A stretch of 5,642 bases of DNA, taken from WYZ-LMO8 sp964586135. Its GTDB lineage: Archaea; Thermoproteota; Methanomethylicia; Nezhaarchaeales; WYZ-LMO8. The translations under genes were made by a program, and so were the position numbers. Location of the stretch: the NCBI GenBank assembly GCA_964586135.1, contig CAZPGS010000059.1, forward strand, positions 1 through 5,642, read 5' to 3'. A model generated the notes under the pieces. It was not told the origin of the DNA. It did no database searches and worked only from the letters and a program-made list of their open reading frames with translations. Positions 1-5,642 of the stretch are shown in pieces. Position 1 is the stretch's first letter. Every line of letters starts with the position of its first letter.

Positions 1-1129
1 CCTCCGGGTTCCTCCAGTAGCCCTTGGCCACGCCGGGCCCCCTGAGGGCTATCTCGCCGATCTCCCCTGGTCCCAGCTCCTTAGAGGGGTCTTGTAAGTC
101 GACTATCTTCACTTCGCAGTAGCCCACGGGCGCTCCGACGCTCCTGTATCCCTTCGACAAGTGCCGGAAGGATGCCGGGACCGCCGTGGCCGTGCCGACC
201 ACTATGGTCTCACTGAGCCCGTAGGCGTTCACGACCTCTATGTGGGGATATCTCTCGACGAACTTCCTCCAGGTCTCCTCGGGCGTCGTCGCGCCGCCGG
301 TTATTATGCACCTGGCGCTCTTGAGCATCTCCTCGGAGCCCGGTGGCGCGTGGACCAGCGAGTAGAGGACGGGGGGCATTCCCGAGAGGACGGTTGCCTC
401 GTAATCGCTCGCCAGCTTCAGGTACTCCTCGAGGTTAAAGCGCTCCATGACCACGAAGGTGGCCCCATACCTCAGAGCAGTTATCCCCCAGCTGACGCCC
501 ACGTGGAAGTGCGGGTATATCCCGAGGTACACGTCGTTCTCGGTAAGCCTCAAGACCCACCTCTCGGCTTCGACAGCGGCCATCCAGTTGCCGTGGGTCA
601 GCATGGCCCCCTTGGGCCTCCCCGTAGTGCCGGAAGTGTACTGTATCTGGCAGACGTCGTCGAACGAGCAGTTCTCGGGGCGGCAATTCGACGGAGGGCC
701 CTCCAAGAGCTCTCTGAAGCTGATGGTCCCCTCGACGCCTCCTAGTGACACCACCGCCTCGCTCAAGTCGGCCTCCACCTTCGGTAGCACCTTCAGGCAG
801 ACGTCGTCCAGCGCTATCAAGGCCTTCGGCTCGGAGTCCCTTATTATGTTGCTCAGCTCCTCGGACTTAAAGTCCGGATTGACGGGGACCGCTATCGCCC
901 CCACCCTCCAGATGGCGAAGTAGCTCATTATCGTCTCAGGCCTGTTGCCGAGGCACACTAAGACCCTGTCGCCCTTCCCGACCTCCAGGCCCCTCAGGCC
1001 GTTGGCCAGGGAGCAGACCCTCTCCAGTAGCTCCCTGTACGATATCGCCTGCCCGCTCTTCGGGTGCACGATCGCCTGCTTGTCGCCGTAGTATATGGCG
1101 TTCGAGTCTAGGAAGGAGGTGAAGTTCAA
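1..1129 (-). CDS. AMP-forming acyl-CoA synthetase (ANL superfamily), 3' end outside window
   Basis: This enzyme activates a carboxylic acid with ATP and CoA through an acyl-adenylate. The visible 376 residues carry the ANL core motifs in order: the P-loop TSGTTGRPKGAMLTH at 165-179, the A4-type motif YPHFHVG at 205-211, NAYGLSET (A5) at 301-308, and GEIGEIALRGPGVAKGYW (A6) at 355-372. The C-terminal domain with the TGD motif and catalytic lysine lies beyond position 1. The fold and spacing fit 4-coumarate/medium- or long-chain acyl-CoA ligases rather than the roughly 650-residue acetyl-CoA synthetases; the acyl substrate is unknown. I chose the TTG at 1129 because GAGGTGA, a near-perfect archaeal Shine-Dalgarno site, ends five bases before it. 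A GTG at 1138 that overlaps the symporter stop (GTGA) is the alternative start. It is the third gene of an operon behind a symporter, which suggests it activates what the symporter imports. Confidence 0.93.
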   Translation of the reverse strand, partial: MNFTSFLDSNAIYYGDKQAIVHPKSGQAISYRELLERVCSLANGLRGLEVGKGDRVLVCLGNRPETIMSYFAIWRVGAIAVPVNPDFKSEELSNIIRDSEPKALIALDDVCLKVLPKVEADLSEAVVSLGGVEGTISFRELLEGPPSNCRPENCSFDDVCQIQYTSGTTGRPKGAMLTHGNWMAAVEAERWVLRLTENDVYLGIYPHFHVGVSWGITALRYGATFVVMERFNLEEYLKLASDYEATVLSGMPPVLYSLVHAPPGSEEMLKSARCIITGGATTPEETWRKFVERYPHIEVVNAYGLSETIVVGTATAVPASFRHLSKGYRSVGAPVGYCEVKIVDLQDPSKELGPGEIGEIALRGPGVAKGYWRNPE

Positions 1130-1134
1130 GCCCC

Positions 1135-1141
1135 TCACCTC
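1135..1141 (-). promoter_or_regulatory. Shine-Dalgarno site of the acyl-CoA synthetase
   Basis: On the minus strand this reads GAGGTGA, complementary to the archaeal 16S rRNA 3' end. It lies in the last codons and stop codon of the symporter gene and is five bases from the TTG at 1129. It decides between the TTG start and the upstream GTG at 1138, and it implies that translation of the two genes is linked. Confidence 0.7.
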
Positions 1142-2643
1142 AGGAGCTCGAGGACCTCTCGCGGGGGCTTCTTCGTGAATAGGCTGACGAGGAAGAACGT
1201 CGGGAGCGCGACCAGCAACGCCGGGATGACGGCGTGCACGTTGGTCGCCTTGTAGAGGAGCACGTGCCACGAGATGCCCACGACGAGCCCCGATATCATG
1301 GAGGCTATGGCCCCGGCCCTAGTGGCCCCCTTCCAGTAGAGACCTATGGTCACAGGGCCTAGGAAGCAGACGAATATCGTGCCGAACGCCGCGGCTACTA
1401 TCTCGACTATTATCCCCGTCTGGGCCAAGGTCAGTGACAGCGATATCACGGCGAAGGCTATGGGCGAGGCCCTGGCCAAAACCATGAGGGATCTCTCGCT
1501 CGTGTTCGGCCTGGCCAGATGGACGACGTCCTTCGTGAGGGCCGCCGAGAGCACTAGGAGGGTCACGGCTAGGGTCGACATCGACGCGGCCACGGGCGCC
1601 GCCAATATCAGGCCCCTCAGGCCCGAGGGGGCCAGCACGTCCACCGTCTTGGGGATGACCCAGTCAGCGTCCTTCATTAGCTTGGCTACCTCGCCTTGGG
1701 GCAGTCTAGGGTCCAAGATTAAGTGGCAGAACGCCCCCAACGAGAAGACGGCCATGGCGTAGGCGGCCACCAAGACGGGCCCTAAGATCCTCCCTCGGCT
1801 TATCACCCTCGCGTCCTTGGCGGCGTAGAACTGCATCAGCAGGCTGGGCAAGGCGATCTGCGCCACGCTTATCGAGAAGGTTATGCTCATTATCAGTTGC
1901 GGAACCGCGCCCGCCTTCATTGCTGGAGGAGGGCCAGCGCCGTCGAACTTGATCCACATCTCCCCGCTCATTCCGCTTATGTTCATGGACCGGAGCTCCT
2001 CGATCCCCCTGATAGGGCCGCCCACCGCGCTCATCACGAGTCCGAACACTAGGAAAGCCGCTAGCAACATCAGGGAGCCGAGTATGAGGTTGTTTAGGGC
2101 TGCGGCCCTGAGCCCTCCTAGGGCCACGTAGACCAGCACCGGGACCGCGAGCGCCGCCAAGCCCACCTCGAAGCTCGTGTTGAACACCGTGGCGATTATT
2201 ATCGCTCCTCCCTTGTAGACGCTCGTGAGGTACAGGGTGAACAGGAGCATCATGACGGCCGCCGCGACGGCCTTGGCAGCCCTGCTCTGGTACCTGTGCT
2301 CTATGAAGTCTGGGATGCTCACTATGTTAGCCTTGGAGGCGTACTTGAACAGCCTCTCGGCCACTAGAACCCACATTAGCACGACTCCTATCACGTGCCA
2401 AGCGGTGAGCCAGGCCCCGAAGCCTAAGTTGAAGAGGTACGTGGCGCCTCCGCCTCCGAGGAACGAGGCGGCGCTGAAGTACGTGGCCATAAGCGAGAAG
2501 GCCAGGGTCACGGCCCCGAGCTCCTTGTTGGCCAAGAAGAACCCGGTCATTGACCTGCTGAGGCCGTAGCCTCGAAGCCCTATCAACATCACTATCGCCA
2601 GCACGGCCACTACTATGGAGGCGTCTAGAAGGTCTACCGCCAT
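1135..2643 (-). CDS. SSS-family sodium/solute symporter (SLC5-like), complete
   Basis: This is a 502-residue integral membrane protein with about 13 hydrophobic segments, the usual size and layout of sodium:solute symporters. Family signs are GFFLANKELG at 34-43, MATYFSAASFLGGGGATY at 52-69 (core helix near the substrate and sodium sites), IPDFIEHRYQS at 110-120, YVALGGLRA at 172-180, and AASMSTLAVTLLVLSAALTKD at 352-372. In known SSS structures the Ser/Thr pair of the last helix helps bind the Na2 ion. The frame stays open upstream to an ATG at 2778, but those 45 codons are Arg/Asp-rich shadow sequence of the small gene. The ATG at 2643 is the real start: it has a purine-rich GAGGAG upstream and overlaps the preceding stop as TAATG. 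The solute is unresolved. The acyl-CoA synthetase just downstream favours a monocarboxylate, but sugars, proline or panthothenate-like solutes cannot be excluded. After the YVALGG motif, the common T-D-x-x-Q pattern is replaced by L-N-N-L-I-L. Confidence 0.92.
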   Translation of the reverse strand: MAVDLLDASIVVAVLAIVMLIGLRGYGLSRSMTGFFLANKELGAVTLAFSLMATYFSAASFLGGGGATYLFNLGFGAWLTAWHVIGVVLMWVLVAERLFKYASKANIVSIPDFIEHRYQSRAAKAVAAAVMMLLFTLYLTSVYKGGAIIIATVFNTSFEVGLAALAVPVLVYVALGGLRAAALNNLILGSLMLLAAFLVFGLVMSAVGGPIRGIEELRSMNISGMSGEMWIKFDGAGPPPAMKAGAVPQLIMSITFSISVAQIALPSLLMQFYAAKDARVISRGRILGPVLVAAYAMAVFSLGAFCHLILDPRLPQGEVAKLMKDADWVIPKTVDVLAPSGLRGLILAAPVAASMSTLAVTLLVLSAALTKDVVHLARPNTSERSLMVLARASPIAFAVISLSLTLAQTGIIVEIVAAAFGTIFVCFLGPVTIGLYWKGATRAGAIASMISGLVVGISWHVLLYKATNVHAVIPALLVALPTFFLVSLFTKKPPREVLELLR

Positions 2644-2750
2644 TATCGTCTGCTCCTCCTCGCCTTGTAGGCGCCGTAGAGCACTCCCGTCAAGAGCGCG
2701 ACGATCGAGATCGCGTAGCCTGCGATTATCAGCGGGTCTATCCCCATCAT
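2643..2750 (-). CDS. Small single-span membrane protein, probable symporter accessory subunit
   Basis: This 35-residue ORF begins MMGIDPLIIAG and has one hydrophobic segment at about residues 6-27. It ends in a strongly basic tail (KARRSRR), which by the positive-inside rule predicts a cytoplasmic C-terminus. Its TAA shares one base with the symporter ATG (TAATG), so the two are very likely translationally coupled. GGAG sits eight bases before the ATG at 2750; the ATG at 2747 and a GTG at 2759 are other possible starts. From memory, many archaeal and bacterial SSS transporters are preceded by a tiny protein with a Met-x-Gly-Ile/Leu-Asp-x-Pro start, one helix and a VxYG motif near its end. Here VLYGAYK at 23-29 matches that pattern. 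The role, probably assembly or stability of the transporter, is inferred. It is the first gene of the operon. Confidence 0.75.
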   Translation of the reverse strand: MMGIDPLIIAGYAISIVALLTGVLYGAYKARRSRR

Positions 2751-2788
2751 GTGGGCCACTCCGCTTAAAATGCAGCATTTTTGAATAC

Positions 2789-2803
2789 TTTTAAAACTTT
2801 TCT
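2789..2803 (-). promoter_or_regulatory. Core promoter (TATA + BRE) of the symporter operon
   Basis: On the minus strand a purine-rich BRE-like AGAAAAG (2803-2797) precedes TTTTAAAA (2796-2789). An archaeal start site about 26 bases downstream would fall near 2767, giving a leader of about 16 bases to the ATG at 2750 that contains GGAG. Position and composition fit a strong crenarchaeal promoter; the start site is not measured. Confidence 0.65.
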
Positions 2804-2818
2804 GTACACAAATGTACA
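2803..2818. promoter_or_regulatory. Candidate operator: dyad of two TGTACA hexamers
   Basis: The sequence TGTACACAAATGTACA is a perfect inverted repeat with a four-base centre. Because each hexamer is itself palindromic, it is also a direct repeat with a 10-base step, about one helical turn. It lies between the two divergent TATA boxes and abuts the minus-strand BRE, so a bound dimer could control one or both promoters. The regulator is unknown and no obvious DNA-binding regulator is encoded in this window. Confidence 0.5.
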
Positions 2819-2819
2819 T

Positions 2820-2830
2820 CGATAAAAAGC
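2820..2830 (+). promoter_or_regulatory. Probable TATA box of the CBS-archaemetzincin genes
   Basis: CGATAAAAAGC resembles an archaeal TATA box. A start site about 26 bases downstream would be near 2851, leaving about 16 bases before the ATG at 2867. A second AT-rich candidate, AATATTAATT at 2831-2840, would give an almost leaderless transcript. Either choice places the possible TTG start at 2840 upstream of the transcript start. Confidence 0.45.
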
Positions 2831-2866
2831 AATATTAATTTGTCGGGCGAGGATATATGGCGTGGA

Positions 2867-3685
2867 ATGAGGCTCTGCGACGTACCTTGCACCGGCGAGC
2901 ACAAGGTCAAGGACGAAGACCCCCTAGCAGCTGCCATCAGTGCCCTGTCGAAGGGCTCTACGGTCGTGCTGGTGGTCGACGAGGGCGACAGGCTTCGAGG
3001 CCTCATCACCGCCTCGAGGGCCTTGAGCCTCCTACCCGCCCTCACCCTGAGCTCCAAGATAGCTAGCCAGCCCGTGGGCCTCTTCGTCAGCGAGAGGGCC
3101 GTGACTATGCACTACGAATACCCCGTGGAGGCCGCGCTACAGCTAATGGTCGAGGAGGGAAAGAGCCACGTGGTCCTCGTCGACGGACTGAGGGCCGTCG
3201 GCCTGTTGACGCACAGGTGCCTCTTGAGGACCCTCTTAGGCTTGAGGCTCGAGTTAGACGTAAGGAAGCTTATGGCAAGGGACGTAGTCAAGCTCTTAGC
3301 CCACAACAGCCTCGCGGAGGCCTACAGAGCCATGACGGAAATGAACTACTACGAGGTCCCCGTGGTCGAGGAGGAGGTCGTAGGGGTCGTCAGGCTTCGC
3401 GACGTGATCGGCGGGGTCGCCACCAAGGGCTTCGAGGGCCTCAAGCTGGTCAAGGTCTACAGCAAGTGCAAGCTCATAGAGCGAGGTGCTCGGAGGTTCG
3501 ACGAGGTGCTCGAGCTGGCGTTCAAGGAGGAGCTCAACTTGGTGCCCGTGCTGAAGGATGACGGCTCCTGCGGCTTCGTGAAGCTTGAGGACGTCTTCAC
3601 GCAGCTCGTAAGGGAGCTCGGGGCCTTTAGGGTGGCAGAGCTGATGGGTCAGCGCTTCGTAGCCCAAAGCGTCCGCGAGGCTTGA
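2867..3685 (+). CDS. Four-CBS-motif protein (two Bateman modules)
   Basis: The 272 residues consist almost entirely of four CBS motifs at about 1-58, 72-127, 131-184 and 196-252. Each shows the usual pattern of a hydrophobic strand, a helix with conserved Ala/Met, a VVLV-type strand, and a G-hydrophobic turn leading to a helix. Examples are STVVLVVDEGDRLRGLITA, SHVVLVDGLRAVGLLT, YYEVPVVEEEVVGVVRL and LNLVPVLKDDGSCGFVKL. No enzyme, transport or DNA-binding domain is attached. CBS pairs generally bind adenosine nucleotides, S-adenosylmethionine or similar ligands and pass the signal to a partner; the ligand here is not predictable. I chose the ATG at 2867 because it opens the first CBS motif exactly and lies downstream of the predicted transcript start. 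The frame could also open at a TTG at 2840, adding nine residues. The stop overlaps the archaemetzincin start by one base (TGATG), which points to a functional pairing. Confidence 0.9.
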   Translation: MRLCDVPCTGEHKVKDEDPLAAAISALSKGSTVVLVVDEGDRLRGLITASRALSLLPALTLSSKIASQPVGLFVSERAVTMHYEYPVEAALQLMVEEGKSHVVLVDGLRAVGLLTHRCLLRTLLGLRLELDVRKLMARDVVKLLAHNSLAEAYRAMTEMNYYEVPVVEEEVVGVVRLRDVIGGVATKGFEGLKLVKVYSKCKLIERGARRFDEVLELAFKEELNLVPVLKDDGSCGFVKLEDVFTQLVRELGAFRVAELMGQRFVAQSVREA

Positions 3686-4260
3686 TGCCGTTGGCCATCG
3701 AGAGCAGGGTGAAAGTGGTCCTCCAGCCCCTAGAGCCGATAGAGAGCGACGTGGTCTACAGCATCTCCTCCAGGCTCAACGAGTTGTTCGAGGTCTTCGA
3801 GTTCCACGTTTCTCGTAGGCGCCTCGAGCTACCCCGCCACGCCTTCAACAAGGGCAGAGGGCAGTACAACTCCTCAGCGATACTGGACGAGCTAGCGAGG
3901 CTATACGAGGGGGGCTTCTTCGGGGACTGCCGAAGGGTCGTGGGGGTGGCCGACGTCGACGCGTACGTGCTGGGCCTGAACTTCGTCTTCGGCGAGGCGT
4001 TGCTAGGGGGGTCCGTCGCGGCCGTCTACCTCGCCAGGCTTAGGCCGGAGTTCTACGGCAAGGCCTCCGATCAGGAGCTCTTCTTGGAAAGGGCGTGCAA
4101 GGAGGTCGTCCATGAGCTCGGGCACACCTTCGGGTTGAGGCACTGCTCCAACCCTAAGTGCGTGATGCACTTCAGCAACACGATCTTCGACACGGACTTT
4201 AAGGACGTGCTCTATTGCTTAAGGTGTCAGTTGGCCTTAATACGAGCTCTCACTATTTGA
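3685..4260 (+). CDS. amzA: Archaemetzincin, zinc metallopeptidase
   Basis: This is a complete 191-residue archaemetzincin. The signature HELGHTFGLRHCSNPKCVM spans 143-161. H143, H147 and H153 would hold the catalytic zinc and E144 is the general base. C154, C159, C178 and C181 (the last two in CLRC) form the family's second, structural zinc site. M161 matches the Met-turn methionine. Nothing in the active site is missing and the length is normal for archaeal members. There is no signal peptide or membrane segment, so it should be cytosolic. Family structures show the fold clearly, but the natural substrate is poorly known. Translation probably starts at the ATG that overlaps the CBS gene's stop, with GAGG four bases upstream; a TTG three bases earlier is also in frame. 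The coupling suggests the CBS protein could sense a ligand for, or act with, this peptidase. Confidence 0.95.
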   Translation: MPLAIESRVKVVLQPLEPIESDVVYSISSRLNELFEVFEFHVSRRRLELPRHAFNKGRGQYNSSAILDELARLYEGGFFGDCRRVVGVADVDAYVLGLNFVFGEALLGGSVAAVYLARLRPEFYGKASDQELFLERACKEVVHELGHTFGLRHCSNPKCVMHFSNTIFDTDFKDVLYCLRCQLALIRALTI

Positions 4261-4264
4261 AGTC

Positions 4265-4275
4265 AAGCTTAATAG
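4265..4275 (+). promoter_or_regulatory. Possible TATA box of the XPF gene
   Basis: AAGCTTAATAG lies about 35 bases before the ATG at 4307, so a start site about 26 bases downstream (near 4297) would give a leader of about ten bases. No Shine-Dalgarno site is visible before that ATG, which fits a nearly leaderless transcript of its own. The match to a TATA box is only moderate. Confidence 0.35.
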
Positions 4276-4306
4276 CTCGCGACAAGGGCTTCAATACGTA
4301 GAAGTT

Positions 4307-4984
4307 ATGAGCTTGTACGCACCCTCAAAGGCCTACCTAAAGGTCGTAGTGGACTCGAGAGAGGCCACGACCGCGAAGCACGTGGTCGACGAGCTGAAGA
4401 GGCTCGGCGTGAGCGTGCGGGTCGAGTTCTTGGACGTCGGAGACTACGTGATCTCGAGGGAGGTCGCCGTCGAGCGGAAGACTGTGAGCGACTTCGTCTC
4501 GACGTTGACGAGGAGGAACCTCTTCGAGCAAGTGGACAAGCTGAAGAGCGCCTTCAGCAAGCCCATGTTGATATTGGAGGGCGACGTGAGCTCGATCCCC
4601 ATGATGAGCTCTATAAGCATGAGCGCAGTCCTCGGCGCCCTGGCCTCGATAGCCAGAATGGGGGTCTCAGTGCTGCCGTCGCCCTCGCCCTCCACGACGG
4701 CTAGGCTGATAGCCTCGCTGGCGAAGCAGGAGAGGAAGGCTGGCCAGCAGGTCAAGGTCAGGGTCAAGCCCCCCAAGATGGAGGACATAATCGAAGAGCA
4801 GCTATTCTTCATGTGCGGCCTGCCCATGATAGGAAGGGAGAGGGCCGAGGCCATACTCAGGGTCTACAGGACGCCGATAGAGGCCTTGAAGAGAGTCGAC
4901 GGGTGGTCGAAGACGGTCGACGGCATCGGAGAGACCATAGTCAAGAGGGTCAAGGAGGTCTTGGAGACGCCCTTCAAGCGCTGA
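4307..4984 (+). CDS. xpf: XPF/ERCC4-type structure-specific DNA endonuclease, short crenarchaeal form
   Basis: The 225 residues hold an ERCC4 nuclease domain at about 10-145 and tandem helix-hairpin-helix motifs at about 165-220. Catalytic signs are D16 in VVVDSRE, D46 in DVGDY, and E56-R57-K58 with D62 in VERKTVSDF, the family's ERKx3D motif. MCGLPMIGRERAEAILRVY and VDGIGETIVKRVKEVL are the two hairpin motifs that bind DNA. Enzymes of this type cut 3' flaps and branched structures in repair and restart of replication forks. Unlike euryarchaeal Hef, no helicase domain is present; this is the crenarchaeal form, which works with the PCNA clamp. The protein ends in ETPFKR, and I see no clear PCNA-interaction box at the C-terminus. 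The start is the only ATG that fits the N-terminal strand. It is 46 bases downstream of the archaemetzincin stop on the same strand and probably has its own promoter. Confidence 0.94.
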   Translation: MSLYAPSKAYLKVVVDSREATTAKHVVDELKRLGVSVRVEFLDVGDYVISREVAVERKTVSDFVSTLTRRNLFEQVDKLKSAFSKPMLILEGDVSSIPMMSSISMSAVLGALASIARMGVSVLPSPSPSTTARLIASLAKQERKAGQQVKVRVKPPKMEDIIEEQLFFMCGLPMIGRERAEAILRVYRTPIEALKRVDGWSKTVDGIGETIVKRVKEVLETPFKR

Positions 4985-5033
4985 CGGGTTAAAAGGATCG
5001 ACAACGTCTTAGTGCTGACCTCCTCCCCCCTCT

Positions 5034-5064
<31 letters not shown>

Positions 5065-5068
5065 CCGC

Positions 5069-5085
5069 TCATCATTCTTTGATGA
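5069..5085. repeat. Short hairpin TCATCA-N5-TGATGA
   Basis: Six-base arms flank a five-base loop (TTCTT). It lies inside the putative tnpB-element remnant and may be part of its structured RNA. On its own it is short enough to be chance. Confidence 0.35.
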
Positions 5086-5142
5086 CATATTGTCGGCTCG
5101 CTTATACTCCTCGCTCGCTCAGCCACTCAGCGCAGAGACTCG

Positions 5143-5167
5143 ACGGGCTCGGCCCGTGAATGGGCCG
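5143..5167. repeat. Two overlapping, mutually exclusive GC-rich hairpins
   Basis: ACGGGC-TCG-GCCCGT (5143-5157) and CGGCCC-GTGAAT-GGGCCG (5150-5167) are both perfect six-base stems and share bases 5152-5155, so only one can form at a time. They lie in the noncoding gap between convergent genes, within the suspected mobile remnant. Confidence 0.5.
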
Positions 5168-5182
5168 CTAAGGTCATCAACG

Positions 5183-5642
5183 CTATCCCAACAACACGCC
5201 GAGCACCACGTCGCTCTTGACAAGCCCCAACCTCTTAGCGGCAACGCCTATCCTGACCATGACCCTCTTATCCTTGCTCAAGACGGGCTTCGTCCCCATC
5301 AGTAAGCCCGCCAGCACTCCGAGGTCCAAAGCTCTGAGGACGCACGTAGGCCCCGGGAACAGGAGGCCTGCCACTCTGTTTTGGAGCATATCTCCGCAAG
5401 AGGGGAAGCCGCACGCCCCGCAGTTCATCCTAGCGACGTCACCTCCATCTCTTAAGCCCACTAAGAGGACCCACTTCGCCTTCCTGATCTCCCTCACGTA
5501 CTCCTTGCATGAGGGGTCTCTGAGCTCCTCGGCCAGTTGGTACATGTACTTCGCCAGCTCCTCCTGCTGCCTGCCGCTGACAACAATAACCTCGAGGTCG
5601 CCGAGGTCCCACCTCTTTAGCTCTTCTTGAATGGAGCTGAGG
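5183..5642 (-). CDS. DUF2148 iron-sulfur (ferredoxin-like) protein, 5' end outside window
   Basis: The visible 152 codons match the DUF2148 family, small proteins of unknown role in anaerobic archaea and bacteria. The strand DLEVIVVSG and a helical stretch lead to MNCGACGFPSCGDM (cysteines in a C-x2-C-x4-C spacing) and then GPTCVLRALDLGV with a fourth cysteine. This four-cysteine layout resembles the [4Fe-4S] motif of corrinoid/CO-dehydrogenase-type Fe-S domains. RIGVAAKRLGLVKSDVVLG near the end is also typical. The frame is open to the edge of the window; the ATG at 5545 is internal, since family-like sequence continues upstream of it. The protein stops at GVLLG. From memory, homologues continue past this point with a conserved P-L-S-x-x-x-K-x-x-F-F-D-R tail, so the 3' end may be lost, and the tnpB-element remnant begins immediately after the stop. 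It is convergent with the XPF gene. Confidence 0.85.
   Translation of the reverse strand, partial: LSSIQEELKRWDLGDLEVIVVSGRQQEELAKYMYQLAEELRDPSCKEYVREIRKAKWVLLVGLRDGGDVARMNCGACGFPSCGDMLQNRVAGLLFPGPTCVLRALDLGVLAGLLMGTKPVLSKDKRVMVRIGVAAKRLGLVKSDVVLGVLLG

Noticed and set aside
161..923. Long plus-strand frames (161-745 and 447-923) opposite the acyl-CoA synthetase
   Set aside because: They lie antisense to a gene with all the ANL core motifs, their composition is that of GC-rich shadow frames, and no family resemblance is visible.
2644..2778. N-terminal 45-residue extension of the symporter from an ATG at 2778
   Set aside because: The extension is hydrophilic, Arg/Asp-rich, starts upstream of the predicted transcript start and overlaps the small membrane protein in another frame. 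The ATG at 2643 opens the first helix correctly.
2791..3057. Minus-strand frame opposite the start of the CBS gene
   Set aside because: It crosses the divergent promoter region and the first CBS motif in antisense, with no domain resemblance.
4257..4294. Inverted repeat TTGAAG / CTTCAA around the possible XPF promoter
   Set aside because: Six-base arms separated by 26 bases are expected by chance, and one arm covers the archaemetzincin stop codon.
4985..5015. A displaced C-terminal tail of DUF2148 on the far side of the mobile remnant
   Set aside because: I read all three minus-strand frames here and found no K-x-x-F-F-D-R-like sequence that could be the lost tail.

Overview
The window reads as chromosomal DNA of a GC-rich (about 60% by eye) thermophilic archaeon, most likely a crenarchaeote (Thermoproteota). 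Supporting signs are heavy use of AGG (Arg) and ATA (Ile) codons, TATA/BRE promoters with very short leaders, GGTGA-type Shine-Dalgarno sites, TTG starts, an archaemetzincin, and a short helicase-less XPF nuclease. I cannot assign a genus from sequence alone.

Left half, minus strand: a three-gene operon read from about 2767 towards position 1. It starts with a 35-residue single-span membrane protein (2750-2643). This overlaps by one base a sodium/solute symporter of the SSS family (2643-1135). Five bases further on is an AMP-forming acyl-CoA synthetase (1129-1) that runs out of the window. The order suggests uptake of a carboxylate followed by activation to its CoA thioester; the substrate cannot be read from the sequence.

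Centre: an AT-rich divergent promoter region (2751-2866). It holds a TATA/BRE for each strand and, between them, a dyad made of two TGTACA hexamers, which is a good operator candidate.

Right half, plus strand: a protein of four CBS motifs (2867-3685), whose stop overlaps by one base the start of a complete archaemetzincin (3685-4260). After 46 bases with a possible promoter of its own comes an XPF/ERCC4-type DNA-repair nuclease (4307-4984).

Right end: the 198-base gap between the convergent genes carries what looks like the right end of an IS200/IS605-type tnpB element on the minus strand, without its transposase or nuclease gene (about 5016-5177). It directly abuts the stop of a DUF2148 iron-sulfur protein (5642-5183, 5' end outside the window). 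The usual C-terminal tail of that family seems to be missing, so the mobile remnant may have clipped the gene. No tRNA, rRNA or CRISPR array was seen. I did not find a convincing new defence or metabolic system. The best leads are the small symporter partner, the CBS-archaemetzincin pair and the tnpB-end scar.
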